Notes under the pieces: model-generated
What the model saw: the letters and a program-made list of their open reading frames with translations, nothing else
Databases searched by the model: none
Told to the model about the DNA's origin: nothing
In this document: positions 23,620 through 34,297 of the stretch, in pieces
How positions within the stretch are numbered: position 1 is the first letter of the stretch
Layout of the letters: every line of letters begins with the position of its first letter
Origin: Ceratothoa steindachneri
Lineage: Eukaryota; Arthropoda; Malacostraca; Isopoda; Cymothoidae
DNA: 64,000 nt
Assembly: GCA_963969495.1 (NCBI GenBank)
Contig: OZ018329.1
Coordinates: forward strand, 143,386,021 to 143,450,020
Direction: 5' to 3'
Translations under genes and position numbers: made by a program

Positions 23620-25420
23620 TGGTTTGATAAAGCTTCGATTTCCTTTACGGCCATTTGTTCATGTGATGGTTTCAGTGCATTAAAAAAGTGGGTAAAAGTT
23701 GGTATTATTCCTCGTAAACATTCTCATATCTGAAGACCTCTAGCTATTGCCCACAACGGCGTCTATCTTTAGGCCAGAGGATATTCAATTATTTAAGTCT
23801 GTTGTAATAGGGGTTCTTTGGCAGCCCGGAATGAGCTTTGTCGTCCTTAGCTATACTCGTTCTAATGTGGCAATTTCTTTTTGCAGATAAGTAGAGCAGA
23901 ATTAATCAGCATATTGTAGTTATAGGCCCAGAATGATTTCAATTATGTTTTTATTCTCATATACGAAATTTCTCGTCATAAACAGCGTGTTTTATTCGCT
24001 TTTATACTTATATGAACGCAGAGTTTCAAAAATAAATTTGATCTAAATATAATTTATACATTACGCTATCTTACTTCAGAAACATTTTCAATTAATGACT
24101 GTTTAACTTATATTCGAAGTTTCCATTTCTAGAGCCGATGTGCATTACTTTGCACTTATTACTTTATTACGTTATTTTTCCAACAAATTAAATATCCCCA
24201 TACGTCTTGCTCTATTTCCTCTCGATCTGAGCCCACGAACTTGTCACTTTTGATAAAAGGCGTAAATGAATGACTTTTCTGAATATTAATCATCATTCAT
24301 GACCTAATACTCCATGCCAGTTAATTGTCTTTCCATTTATCTCGAGCCATAAAATTAGACTACCTATTTACTCGTGTGTTCCAAGCTATTCCATATACCT
24401 CAAATGGAGAAATAGATCAAAGGTCTGTTTAATTTCATGGTAAATAATGTCTATTTCTTTAATACAATCGAATTTTGCCTTAATATTTTGAAAAATATAA
24501 CGTTCTTTAAACACCTGCTGCTATGGTTTTGAAGCCCTGTCAGCCATATCTTTTCTAAAGGGATTTTACGATTGACTTTAAAATCTTATCCTCAACCGAT
24601 AATCGAATAAGTTAATAGGTCTATAATTGTGGCCTCACTTTTCTTAAAGTTAAAAATTTCGAAAACTTTTATTTCTTTTTAAAACTTCTTATTAGAGCTG
24701 TGATAATTTAAAAAAATGTAGTATTAGTCTATCAGAAACATACCTAGCTTCCTACCTTCAGCAAATTTTTGAATTGTACGAGTACATAATCAATTCTGCC
24801 AAAATTGTTTATATGTATATAATATATCTTTGTAAAAATCAAGGTTCTGAGAGAAAGTTACTAATGTTGAATTATTTTCATCGAGAACAACTTTTTTGAT
24901 TACGGGTTTCAGGTAGTCTCTAAGTTACTTTAATACCATTCTAACTATTTGATGCGCAGATAATAATTTATGAAATTCGTACAAAGATACTTAGGTAGTT
25001 AGTTTCCTAGTTTTTTATGGTCGAATGAAATTATTTTGTCGGCCCTCGGTGTTACTGAACTTTTCATTTTGTTAATATAAACCTATTTTCATTTCTCGAC
25101 ATTTTGGCCTTAGACTGAGAATTGCCTTCATCAAAAATAGTACCATTTGTATTGTAAGTAAATTATTTGTATCTACAAATTTAAAAGGTCTGAAAATTTT
25201 TTTCATTATATTTTGGAAACTTATTCTGGTTCAACAGAAAGAACACTCTCGGTGTCCTAAGATTTTTGACGTACTCCTTTATTCTTACGATTATTCACAT
25301 AAATATTAAATCGCTTGGCGGCGTGTTTTAACAAATATGATTTTTCCTTCATATTTTTTTCTGTTCTACTTTTGCATTTAATAATAAGACGATCTTAAGG
25401 ATATAAATTTTGATTCATGA
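23620..25420 (-). pseudogene. CR1-like non-LTR retrotransposon remnant (copy 2)
   Basis: The minus strand, in shifting frames from about 25400 down, shows a basic linker region, then near 24650-24560 an F-K-G...NYRP-like block followed by SVEDKILKSIVKSL. Then comes EIDIIYHEIKQTFDLF-HLRYM at about 24450-24380, the palm block with the first catalytic aspartate. CTSA-E and related thumb traces follow at about 24140, then LQKEIATLERV near 23890, TTKLIPGCQRTP near 23840 and LKIDAVVGN near 23770. The last blocks match the ERVQRRATKLIP tail of CR1-type proteins. Stops and shifts are frequent. The endonuclease was not located. It is on the same strand as copy 1 but differs from it in sequence. Confidence 0.75.
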
Positions 25421-26700
25421 ACTTAGTGTTCTTTTATTCACTTTTGAATTTTGCTATTTATCGATGGTGTATTAGTTAATTCGTGATTATTTATTTTTTC
25501 TTTTTCTAAGATGGATAATGAAAATCAATGCAGATTTCCTGGACATTTTCAACATTAGGAATTCAATTCCTTTGAAAAGAATTGAGTTAACGTGAAAATA
25601 GAAAATTAACAAGATATAAATTCGGCAATCGGTTAATAATAATACTTGAATTATATTGTTATCACAAAATTATGTTGCCAAATATATATTCCGAGAGGAA
25701 GGTAGATATCTAGATTGTTGTGGGAGCCTACCATAAATGGTGGAATGCTGACGTTGCGCTAAATAAGGTCAGAAGTTCGGCTCCATGGTTTAAAATTTTG
25801 GTAGAAAAATTGGGGTTTACGTGAAAAAATTAGAGAGAACTTTGGAGTTGTGGCGAATAGATTCACTCATGAATTTCATTTTTATTTTAAAGTAGCCTAG
25901 TTTTAGGCTGTCGTGTTTCCGGGGACCTATGCCCAAGTGGGCAGTTGCCAGATGGGCTCTATAAAAAAAACTAAAAAAAACTAATGAATTCAAGTCTTGA
26001 TTCCATCGAAGAAGTCAATTTTCCCTTACTTGTGTACCAGGAGTACATCAGTGAAGTAAGCCATTAACAGTGCGATATCTATCGAGTTTAAAGCGATCTT
26101 TTCAAATATGCGTAGCTTTTTTTCTCTCTCCTCTTTAGCCGTCTTTTTCATGGTGATTTCATCATAACTCTACCATCTACTGTGTAATACAATGCTTTTA
26201 ATCGAACAGTGGTTGAACACATCATTTTTTAAATGTTAGAGTCTGCAACAGATACACAGTCAAGAAAAGCTCACTGACAGGAGAACCAATGAGCTAGTGC
26301 GAGATATGAACTCACTTGATAAATACTCGAACCGTTTTAACCACGATGACTGCGTAACACAGAGGAAGCAAGTTTAGAACTCTATGCTCTTTTTTAGATC
26401 GAGCAGGATGATATAACTGAAAGTCAGCACTACCCATGAGCCTTTTGACGTGGAACCTAAGATTGTTTTTTGATTGGCAATCTGGTGCTTATATCCGCAA
26501 AACCTCAGAAGTTATTCGCATCCGCAATCGAGTCTGTAGAGCATCCTCCAGAAGAACACTTGCACCAATCTCGCATGCCACATATGTATATTTTCTTATC
26601 ATTCTGTGACTGTTTTTGCGGGCCTGTATCGCTTTTCTAGAAATTCAAGGCATTAAAACTTCCCTTAATGAATAAAAACCTTCGTCGTGTAGTGTAGGGG
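25421..26700. other. No recognisable gene
   Basis: Nothing assignable. Bases 25900-26700 are a little less AT-rich and lead into the GC-rich block; no open frame there carries a known motif. Confidence 0.4.
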
Positions 26701-27060
26701 AATGGTCACCCCCCCCCCCCCCGTTCACTCGCGGGGCAGTCTCAAGGCGGTTACCGCAAAGAAATCCGGCCCAGTCCTCGGCGGACCAAATGCGTGACCG
26801 CAGCGTGGCACAACTCGGTGCCATGAAAGACCCTAAAGGTCAAAATGCAAGATCTCCCCCAGGAGAGTGAGATCCATTTTCACGTCAAATAAGAAATTGG
26901 AGACGTGTTTCTCCCAATCTCGAAGGCTAACGAGGAGCCGATGTTTGACTTCGTGTGAAAAACCGTTGGCCAAAAGAACTCTCCTGGGGCCGTCCTCAAG
27001 CCCCTCCCCCCCTTACCACTCCCCCAGTGGGAGACGAGGTATAAATGAGGAACTCTGAAG
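26701..27060 (+). promoter_or_regulatory. GC-rich promoter-like or LTR-like block with C-run and TATA box
   Basis: A run of fourteen C at about 26708-26721 opens a block that is sharply richer in G and C than its flanks. TATAAAT lies at 27040-27046, followed by gaggaactctg and a possible start-site region. The design (C-run, about 330 bases of GC-rich DNA, TATAAAT, tandem repeat) recurs at 48.5 and 55.0 kb. I read it as the U3/R part of an LTR or a repeat-borne promoter; a host promoter cannot be excluded. Confidence 0.4.
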
Positions 27061-27204
27061 AAAATCGGGGGAGTATACGTCAGTCTCTAGGTGACAAAGT
27101 CTTCAGATCAAACCGAACTACCGAGACTGGAGAGGTAGCGTACTTGGCTCACCAGACCAAGAAGTACCCTGCAAAAGAGGCAGGGCTACCTACCTTAAGG
27201 GGCT

Positions 27205-27770
27205 AAGAAGAAGCTCATCCTCGAGCTAAGTCCCTGGTTATCAAACCAAATGATAAGTTAACTTTGGTAAGTTCAACTTACTCTCGCCAGAGAGACTCCT
27301 CATATCCTGGTGCATCTTAAACACCAGGGGTATTCCTCGTCCTTGAGGAATTAAGAAAAGAAGAAGAAAAAGGCTCCCCTCCTTGAGCCCGTTACTCGGT
27401 GACCACACCGAACTCCTAAGTTAACTTGGTAAGGAACCAAGTTCAACTTATTCTCGTCAGAGAAATCCCCCTCCGTTATACTCGCTCTTGAAGAAAACTG
27501 AAACTAAGAAGAAGCTCATCTTCGAGCTAGTTCCGGGTTACCAAACCGAACTTTCAAGGAACTTATTCTCGCTAGAGAAACCCCCCTCCGTTATCTTCGC
27601 CCTTGAAGAAGACCCTCCATGAGTTCAGTCCTTGTCCATGAGGAAATAAGTAACGAAGGAGAAAAGCTCCCCCTCGAGCTCGTTACTCGGTGGTCACACC
27701 GCACTCCAAGTTAACTTGATTTAAGAACCAAGTTTGACTTACTCTCGCCAAAGAGACCACGAATGCCTAG
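27205..27770. repeat. Four-unit diverged tandem repeat with hairpins
   Basis: Units begin near 27220, 27382, 27515 and 27674, each with a C(C/T)T(C/T)GAGCT-like start. Each then has a GTTACTCGGT..ACACCG-like segment, a foldback built from aagttaactt, ggt and aaccaagtt, then acttactctcgccagaga, and a CCTTGAAGAA-type end. Unit lengths vary from about 130 to 170 bases, with the third unit missing part of the hairpin. The array begins about 170 bases after the TATA box at 27040. Confidence 0.75.
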
Positions 27771-28865
27771 GTGTTGCATAAGGCACCGTATTTGTTGTCG
27801 TCCTTGAAGAACCCCGTCCCTCGGAAGAACGTGTGGACCCCCACAAGCTGCTACCCTCGCCAAAACGACCGTGTAATTTCGCCCATCTACATCTGGACAG
27901 ACGGCACGCGTCGTGAGTCAATAACATTTTCTGAGGCCTGTAAACTCCAGATGAGTCCGTAAGCCTAATTCTTATATTATTGTTGTGTGTAGAAAAATTA
28001 CCAACTTTTGTGGGTAAACTAATTTAATTAATTCTTGTTTATGATAAAATCCAGAGTATTGCAGTAGTTAATGTTTAGATGTTGTGTATTCAATGGTTAA
28101 AGTTAAAATATAAGTTTAGTTTAGGTTTATTTTGCGTTTCTCTCGATATCCTTACGTGTTTTGGAACGGCTCTGTTTGTTAAGATATTCAGATATCAATA
28201 TATATTAGACACTCTTAGCACTCTTAGAATAGAACAAAAAGGGGGGCATTCTACGACATTTAGCATGCACCAAAGTAGAATGCCAAAGGTCAAAATTCTT
28301 GCGACACACCATAAGCAGTCTTTTCTCCTGAGCCTAGTTCGGCATCATATGGCAAATTACGCATTATCAGGCCTATATACCATTGAATGTTGTATCATAT
28401 TCCTGATATTTTTTAGATCCTGATTAGCAAGGTTTAGTGCACTTTCCACCTGTAACCCAGAGCACAAGTGGCAGCTTGACTATTTTGCTTCCGAGGAACA
28501 AATTTATGCCCTTGATTCCAGCCACAATACAACTCCCGGATGTCCGCACGTTTTACAGCCGATTCATAGGTAAAAGTCTAAAGAGGAATGTGTGCATAAG
28601 GGGCAAATACCCCAAAAGCATGGGGGACCAACTTCATCGGAGCATACTTGGACTCATAAGTGCGAGGAACGATGATCTTGTCACGTTGATCTCACTTATG
28701 GCAGTCCATTGCGTGTGCCTGTGAACCTAATCGAAAAGACTTTGTAGCCCATCTTCCAATCATATTTTATCATAACTCTTAAGGACAGATTGAGAAAGAT
28801 TAGGCCATCAACAACATCACTGTCTACATTACAAAGGAGCTCAATTGAACTTGCGACTGAACGTA
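27771..28865. other. Unassigned stretch with coding-like composition at 28.26-28.76 kb
   Basis: Between 28250 and 28760 both strands have moderate GC content and long stop-poor stretches: a plus frame 28437-28724, and on the minus strand a stretch translating to DKIIVPRTYESKYAPMKLV and FAPYAHIPL, about 28670-28570. I do not recognise either protein. The rest is AT-rich. It may be a fragment of a mobile element lying beside the mariner. Confidence 0.3.
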
Positions 28866-30107
28866 CGAGGAGTGGTCAATAAGTTTTGCAATTCTGATAT
28901 AAAGAAACGAGATATGAGGAAAAGGGTTTTATTATTTTTCAATATAACTACCCTCAACTTCAATGCACTTGCGGCACTTATCCCTGAGGCTTCAAATTCC
29001 TAACAACCAGAAATATCCCGACTGTTGTTCAATTGCCTCCTGGACGGAGAGCTGGATATCTTCATCGTCCCCAAAAAGGCGTCCACTCAGTGCAGCCTTG
29101 AGCTGGCGGAATAAAAAGTAGCTGCTAGGGGACAGATATGGACTGTAGGGGGGATGGTTGAGCTCCTCGAATCCGCACTCGCGCAAGGCACCTTCTGCAA
29201 CGCTGGCCTTGTGAACAGGGGCATTGTCGTGGAGGAACAAGACACCGCGTGTCAAATGCCATGCCGCTTCTGACGGATGTACTTCTTCAACGCAGTCAGA
29301 TCCTGGCCAAAATATTTGCCTGTGATGGTCCTTCTACAAGGTGCATAGTCGATCATCAACACTCCCTCAGAATTCCAGAAGATGGTGGCCATGATCTTCC
29401 CTGCTGAGGGTTGAATCCGGAACTTAATGAGGTTCGGTGAGCCCCTGTGCTTCCAGGCCATGCTTTCGAGCTTGGTATCGGGATCCCAGTGATCGACCAA
29501 CGTTTCATCCCCTGTCACTATGCGTGAGTCGAATCCTGCCTGGTAATGATTGTACAGGAGCAGCAGCTCCTATAAACTTTGACGACGTTAAAGTCGATCA
29601 TGGGGTGTGAGCTTTCGTGAGGTTTCTAGGGACCCAACGGGCAGAGACCTTGGTCATGGCCAAATTGTTGTGGATGATGTTGATAACACTTCCATGTGAT
29701 ATTCCAAGTTATCGCTCGATTTCTTCGAGCTTCATCCGTTGATTTTCGAGGACCCTCCTCTCCACACGGGCCACATTGTCCTTGTTGGTCACGTCTGACG
29801 GGCGTCCTGGACGGGGTTCAACTTCAAGGGACACACGACCATGGCGGAACTCCTTATTAAAGCGAGCAATGGTTGCATAGGAAGGGGCAGTGTCGGTGTA
29901 CACTGCAACCATGCGTTCATGGGTCTCTTTTGCATTCTTGCCTTCCTTGGTCAAAAATATGATATCTACACGGTGCTCAACCTTCTCCATTGTTGAAAAA
30001 TTTGTGACTGACGATCTGCGATCAGCTACTCCTTCCTAAATAGACGAGACAGGAGCGTGCGGCTGCAGGTCCTGACTTGTCATAACTTGTCCTCTTACCC
30101 CGACAAA
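28866..30107 (-). mobile_element. mariner element
   Basis: The left end is TA at 28864-28865 followed by CGAGGAGTGGTCAATAAG. The right end near 30080-30107 (cataacttgtcctcttaccccg) is a diverged inverted match to that terminus. The interval is about 1.24 kb, normal for mariner, and encloses one transposase on the minus strand. The right-hand TA duplication is not clear. The right boundary could be off by a few bases. Confidence 0.8.
28929..29990 (-). pseudogene. mariner transposase, frameshifted and catalytically altered
   Basis: The start at 29990 (MEKVEHRVDIIFLTKEGKNA) gives an N-terminal helix-turn-helix domain and the GRPSDV linker up to a stop near 29709. The WVPRNLT block follows in another frame near 29630. 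MTGDETLVDHWDPDTK, with the first catalytic aspartate, starts at 29518. The frame from 29255 gives LFLHDNAPVHKA with the second aspartate, HPPYSPYLSPSSYFLF, and a C-terminal RDKCRKCIEVEG that follows the stop at 28992. In the DD34D signature the third aspartate is a serine here, and the usual aspartate of SPDL is tyrosine. With at least three frame breaks the copy cannot be active. Confidence 0.93.
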
Positions 30108-32154
30108 CTGCCATCACCCATGCTCTATTTTGCCTTACCGATTCGCAAAAACATATTAACCGCCCGTAGTAGTTAAAGAACCGTTGTCAGAAATTTATGC
30201 ACTGGATATCGAAAGTATTAGGAATACTTCATTAATCTAATGAAACTTCCTCACCTAGAACCATTAGTTCCACAACACAGGTGACTAACCAACAACAGAC
30301 AAGGCCTACTACCTAGGCAAGTGAACTTTTAACAGAAAAATTTCTATGATGAAGAGAGTTTTGTAGCGATGTCGCCTCCCTGCATTCGCACAGCTATACA
30401 CGCCGACTTATAGAAGCAAGCAGGTTATTCCAGGCAGTTTATGCTCTCGTTTTTTCCAATTAGCCTTTCTCGCGATAGTCAAGAGAAGATACTCTTGGGA
30501 AAAATCCTGGTACCGGAATCACATTTGTTGCTACCACTCGGACTGCACACCATTTAGTCATCAGTTAAGAGTAATTATAACCCGGGGGATATATTAATTT
30601 CCTATACTTTAGAATTTAAATCTCATTTCTAAACGAATACATCGCACTGTAGTTGCGACTCTCGGACGTTCCTGCCGTTTCAAACCTCGAATTTCCACAT
30701 CAATAACCTCCGGGATACAAAGATAAACGATCCTAACGAGATACTCGCTGCAAAATAAAGTTCAGAGAGAACGATCCATCCTCTCTTTCTTTATCAGAAG
30801 AGCTTTCGCCTGAAATTGACAATTTTCAAGGTCACCTTACGTAAAGACGACTAAATATTGTCACGAGGAAACAACTCTATTTATCTCCATAATCAAGTTT
30901 TTCCGAGATTCCAAAGGTAGCGAAAAAAAGGACCGATTTCAGATGCACATTCCCAATAAAATTTCGTTCACATTTTACAAATTTTTATTTTCTCATTAAA
31001 TCATTTTGTTAGTTTTATTTAGTAAAAGAATGCAGTAATTTTATCAACGAAATTCATATTTCTTTATTAATAATCTGAATCTGTCAATTGCTCTTTTTAT
31101 TTCTAATAACTTTTTCATATGTAATTCATAATCAAGTTTCGAAGAATCAATCTTCTTGAGTACTTCTACTGAATAGAAGTAAAATCAATCAATGACAAAT
31201 TTCTTTGCTATCTTTTGATAGTAAATATCGTCTTTGATTTCTGAATCAAGTTAATTCCCTACGGAAATCTACTTCTTCCTCTTTTTGACTGGCCAGTATT
31301 GTACCTTAGGGATTCAGTAAAACTAAAGAAAAATTGGTTCAATAATCTTGGGAAGCAATTCTTACCTTGTAAACAGCCTGGATCGATTCATCGGCAAATA
31401 TGTATCTGACGGGAATTATTTCACATATTCACATCTATTTACATACTATTGAAAATAGATATTTAAAGTCATAATGTTAAATCTAGAGATTTAAGATATG
31501 AATATGAATTGTTGGAAGTATGTCCAGTTGTATTTTTTGCAATATATGTTGCCTATATTTGTATGTCAATGATTGTTGGATGCCAGAATGTACAGATACA
31601 AACAAATTGTTTGGTAATTTTCTCATCAAGTGCCCTAATAATTTTTGCAAGCGCATGCAGAGGTTTGAAGATTTGCTCTAGTAAATAACTCCTGACTAAA
31701 AGCCAAATTCATAATAATGAAGTTAACCACAATCACACTTTGGAAAAGAGAGAGCAGAAGGCATTAGATTTTCGTGTTGTCTTGAGAGGGGAAAACATTG
31801 ATTCAGCTCTGGGAGGAGTGCAGCAATGTGTCTTTTTATCAATTTCGTGAAATTGGAGATTGTGTCAAGTAGATGCACATTTTTGAATAGTTTAGAGTCT
31901 GTTGGAAAGAGGCAGGAACGCTGTTATTTAACACATCTGGGTCAGAGAGAGTTTCATTAATGTTAATATAAATGAATCGCAGGGTGTTTATTTGGTTTTC
32001 TGTTTAAGATGATGTGGTGAGGGTAAGATGTCATTCTTCCGGGTATGTTTATCTTTAGTTTATAACAGCTGGTACTAAATTATTGGTTTCACCCACTGCA
32101 AATAGGTTTGGATCTATTTATAAAGGTGAATTAGGTCGGGATACTACAGCTTTT
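30108..32154. other. No recognisable gene
   Basis: No conserved protein blocks. Bases 30150-30950 are somewhat less AT-rich, the rest strongly AT-rich. Confidence 0.45.
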
Positions 32155-32440
32155 AACCTTCAAATTTAAAAAAATGACTTAAATATTTAAAAGATTAATT
32201 TTAAATTAAAAATTTGACTTTCATTTTCAAAAAATGAACTTTATATTTAGAAAGTTGTATTTTATATTAAAAAATAACTTAAAGTTAAACTTTCATATTT
32301 AAAAATTCGACTTGGATTAAAAATGGTGTACTTTAAATTAAAACAATTGGATTTCTAATTAAAAAATTTAACTTCAACTTTCAAAAAGCTAACTTTAAAT
32401 ATAAAAAAGGGCCTTGCAATTAATAACAAATGAAATTCAA
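32155..32440. repeat. Degenerate AT-rich tandem array
   Basis: Repeated variants of (t/a)aaatttaaaaatt(t)gactt and caaaaa(a/g)(t/c)(g/t)aacttta recur about every 30 to 40 bases. Units are too diverged for an exact count. A similar array in roughly opposite orientation lies at 33185-33370. Confidence 0.5.
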
Positions 32441-33184
32441 GTAAAAAAATGTAATATATGAATATGTGTAACGTCAACACCACTAATTTCATCGCCAAGC
32501 TACGCAAAAATAACAGTGTTTTCGCTTCTCATACACCTTTTTCTTCATGAAATATTATCTTTTATACATAAAACATTCTTAGGAATCATATCTCCAGTAT
32601 TACTTGCCATATGCGTTCGTACTTATATCTTGCTCGACATTAGAAAAAATAAAATCTTCCATCAGTCATCTTCCGAACGTTTCCAACATTTCAGCCAGCT
32701 CTCTACCGTGACGTCAGAGAGCCTATTTTCGTAGCTCGTGGGATTTCTTCTACTCATATCCTCATTCTTATTTCTTTCGCGCCCCTATCAAACGTTGCTA
32801 TGCATAATTAAGCCCTCTCAAAAAACAATTGTATATTTTTGTTTAAATACTGCACTGGAATACTGCACATATTTTTTAATGCAAATTTGCAATATCGGTA
32901 TTTTCTACGTGTTTAAAATTAAGAGCTGTGTGAAAAACCGAAATAAATTCCTTTAAAAAATATAAAAGTAACTGAAATAAAAAGATGGACTAAACAACAC
33001 CTCCAGTTTGCAAGGCTTGGAGAAGGGAAGCAATAAACAACGACCCTACAACACATGGATAATCAAAGTGAGAACATTGCGTGTTGAAATGGACTAATGG
33101 GTCGCAAAAGACTCGGCTCTACTCTCTACACAAGTTCGGGCTGATTGGACTTAAATACGGCTTATCCTTCAGGCTGAAAAAAAT
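32441..33184. other. No recognisable gene
   Basis: Two short plus-strand frames (32516-32734, 32738-32956) are rich in phenylalanine, leucine and isoleucine, as expected from T-rich sequence; I see no convincing membrane protein. Confidence 0.4.
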
Positions 33185-33370
33185 CATTTATTATAATTTG
33201 AAAGAAAACTTTTAAAATTTAAATTTTAAATTTTTTAAGGGAGCGTCAACTTTTAAAAATTTTAAATTCATATTTTTTATAGGAAAGTCCATTTTAAAAA
33301 TTGAATATTTTTTTTTAATAGGAATGTAAACTTTTCAAATTTCTAGTTCAATTTTTAAATATTTGATGGT
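33185..33370. repeat. Degenerate AT-rich tandem array, about 50-bp units
   Basis: Three or so units share (g)tcaacttttaaaaattttaaattc and atttttt(t)a(t/a)a(t/a)aggaa(a/t)gt. The reverse complement resembles the units of the array at 32155-32440, so the two may be inverted arms around a 0.75-kb centre. Confidence 0.45.
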
Positions 33371-33623
33371 GAAAAGATGTAGTGGATGGTTATTTGATTT
33401 TGAGATCTTGAAAGCAAGGAAAAGTGATATATGTTCGTTCATATTATTTATTTTAGAGCTTTGGATAATTAACTATCCATAATATAAAATTATAAATATA
33501 TATAGGTATATAGGTATATATGTATATTTTAAAAAATTAACGGGATATAAATAAGAATTCTGATATTTAAATTATTTTGGAGTTATTAATAAGTCAGTTT
33601 TTTAAAAATTATTAGAAAAACAG

Positions 33624-34060
33624 GTAATGGCTTCGCCACTCCCTCCTACGTGGGGAGTTTGCGCTTCGCTTCTAAGTTTAAAATTTAAAATCTCAAAAAA
33701 AGCAGCCATGGTTAAATATTTATGAATTTTCTCAACTTCGCAAACTATAATAATTTTAAAAAGAAACTCTGAATTAAATTTCCCCCTTTTAAAATTTCAC
33801 GGTAGTAAAATATAGTTATAGAAGAAGATATTTAAAAATAAATTTTCTGAACTTCACCATTTGTAATTCTTTGGGTTTTAAAAATTCACAAAATTTCGAT
33901 ACTTATATTTATTTCTGAACTTCACCATTTTGTTTTTGGATATTATAAAAGAATTATTAGAAAAAACCTTGATAAAAAAACATAAGTCATAACCGAACTA
34001 AGATGAAATTATTATTCAAATACTCAAAAAAATGTTCTTCTTAAATTATAGAGTTAGTGA
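33624..34060. repeat. Dispersed 440-bp repeat, copy 1
   Basis: It matches 63412-63851 in the same orientation along its whole length. The head contains a tggcttcgcca hairpin (33628-33638), a ctccc/ggggag stem (33639-33657) and gcgcttcgc. The AT-rich body contains tttctgaacttcaccattt repeated, agaagatat, and attctttgggttttaaaaa. The sequence starts with GTAATGG after CAG and ends TTAAATTATAG. A (TGA)n tract follows at 34057-34075. Confidence 0.85.
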
Positions 34061-34297
34061 TGATGATGATGATGATAATCTAGTGCATCTCTTCTCCTCA
34101 TCTAAAATCGCGCTCTAGTCCTGTCTCCAAAGGGAGATAATGATGATTAATATTGGTAGAATGAATGATGTTACGTAAGCTTAATGACTTCTTAGTATTT
34201 TTTGGTAAACATAAATGTTTGAATCTCTTTTATCTCCAGAATTTTTTTCTTTCTAAAAAAAGTATTATATCATTGAGCAACATCATTAGAATCATTA

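Noticed and set aside
25919..25965. Possible tRNA-like segment near ggggacctatgccc
   Set aside because: It does not form a cloverleaf and lacks A- and B-box promoter sequences that I can recognise.
26694..26760. tRNA-like start (tagtgtaggggaatggtca)
   Set aside because: It resembles only a D-arm box; the following C-run and GC-rich block do not complete a tRNA.
32516..32956. Adjacent plus-strand hydrophobic frames
   Set aside because: Low-complexity translation in T-rich DNA without conserved positions.
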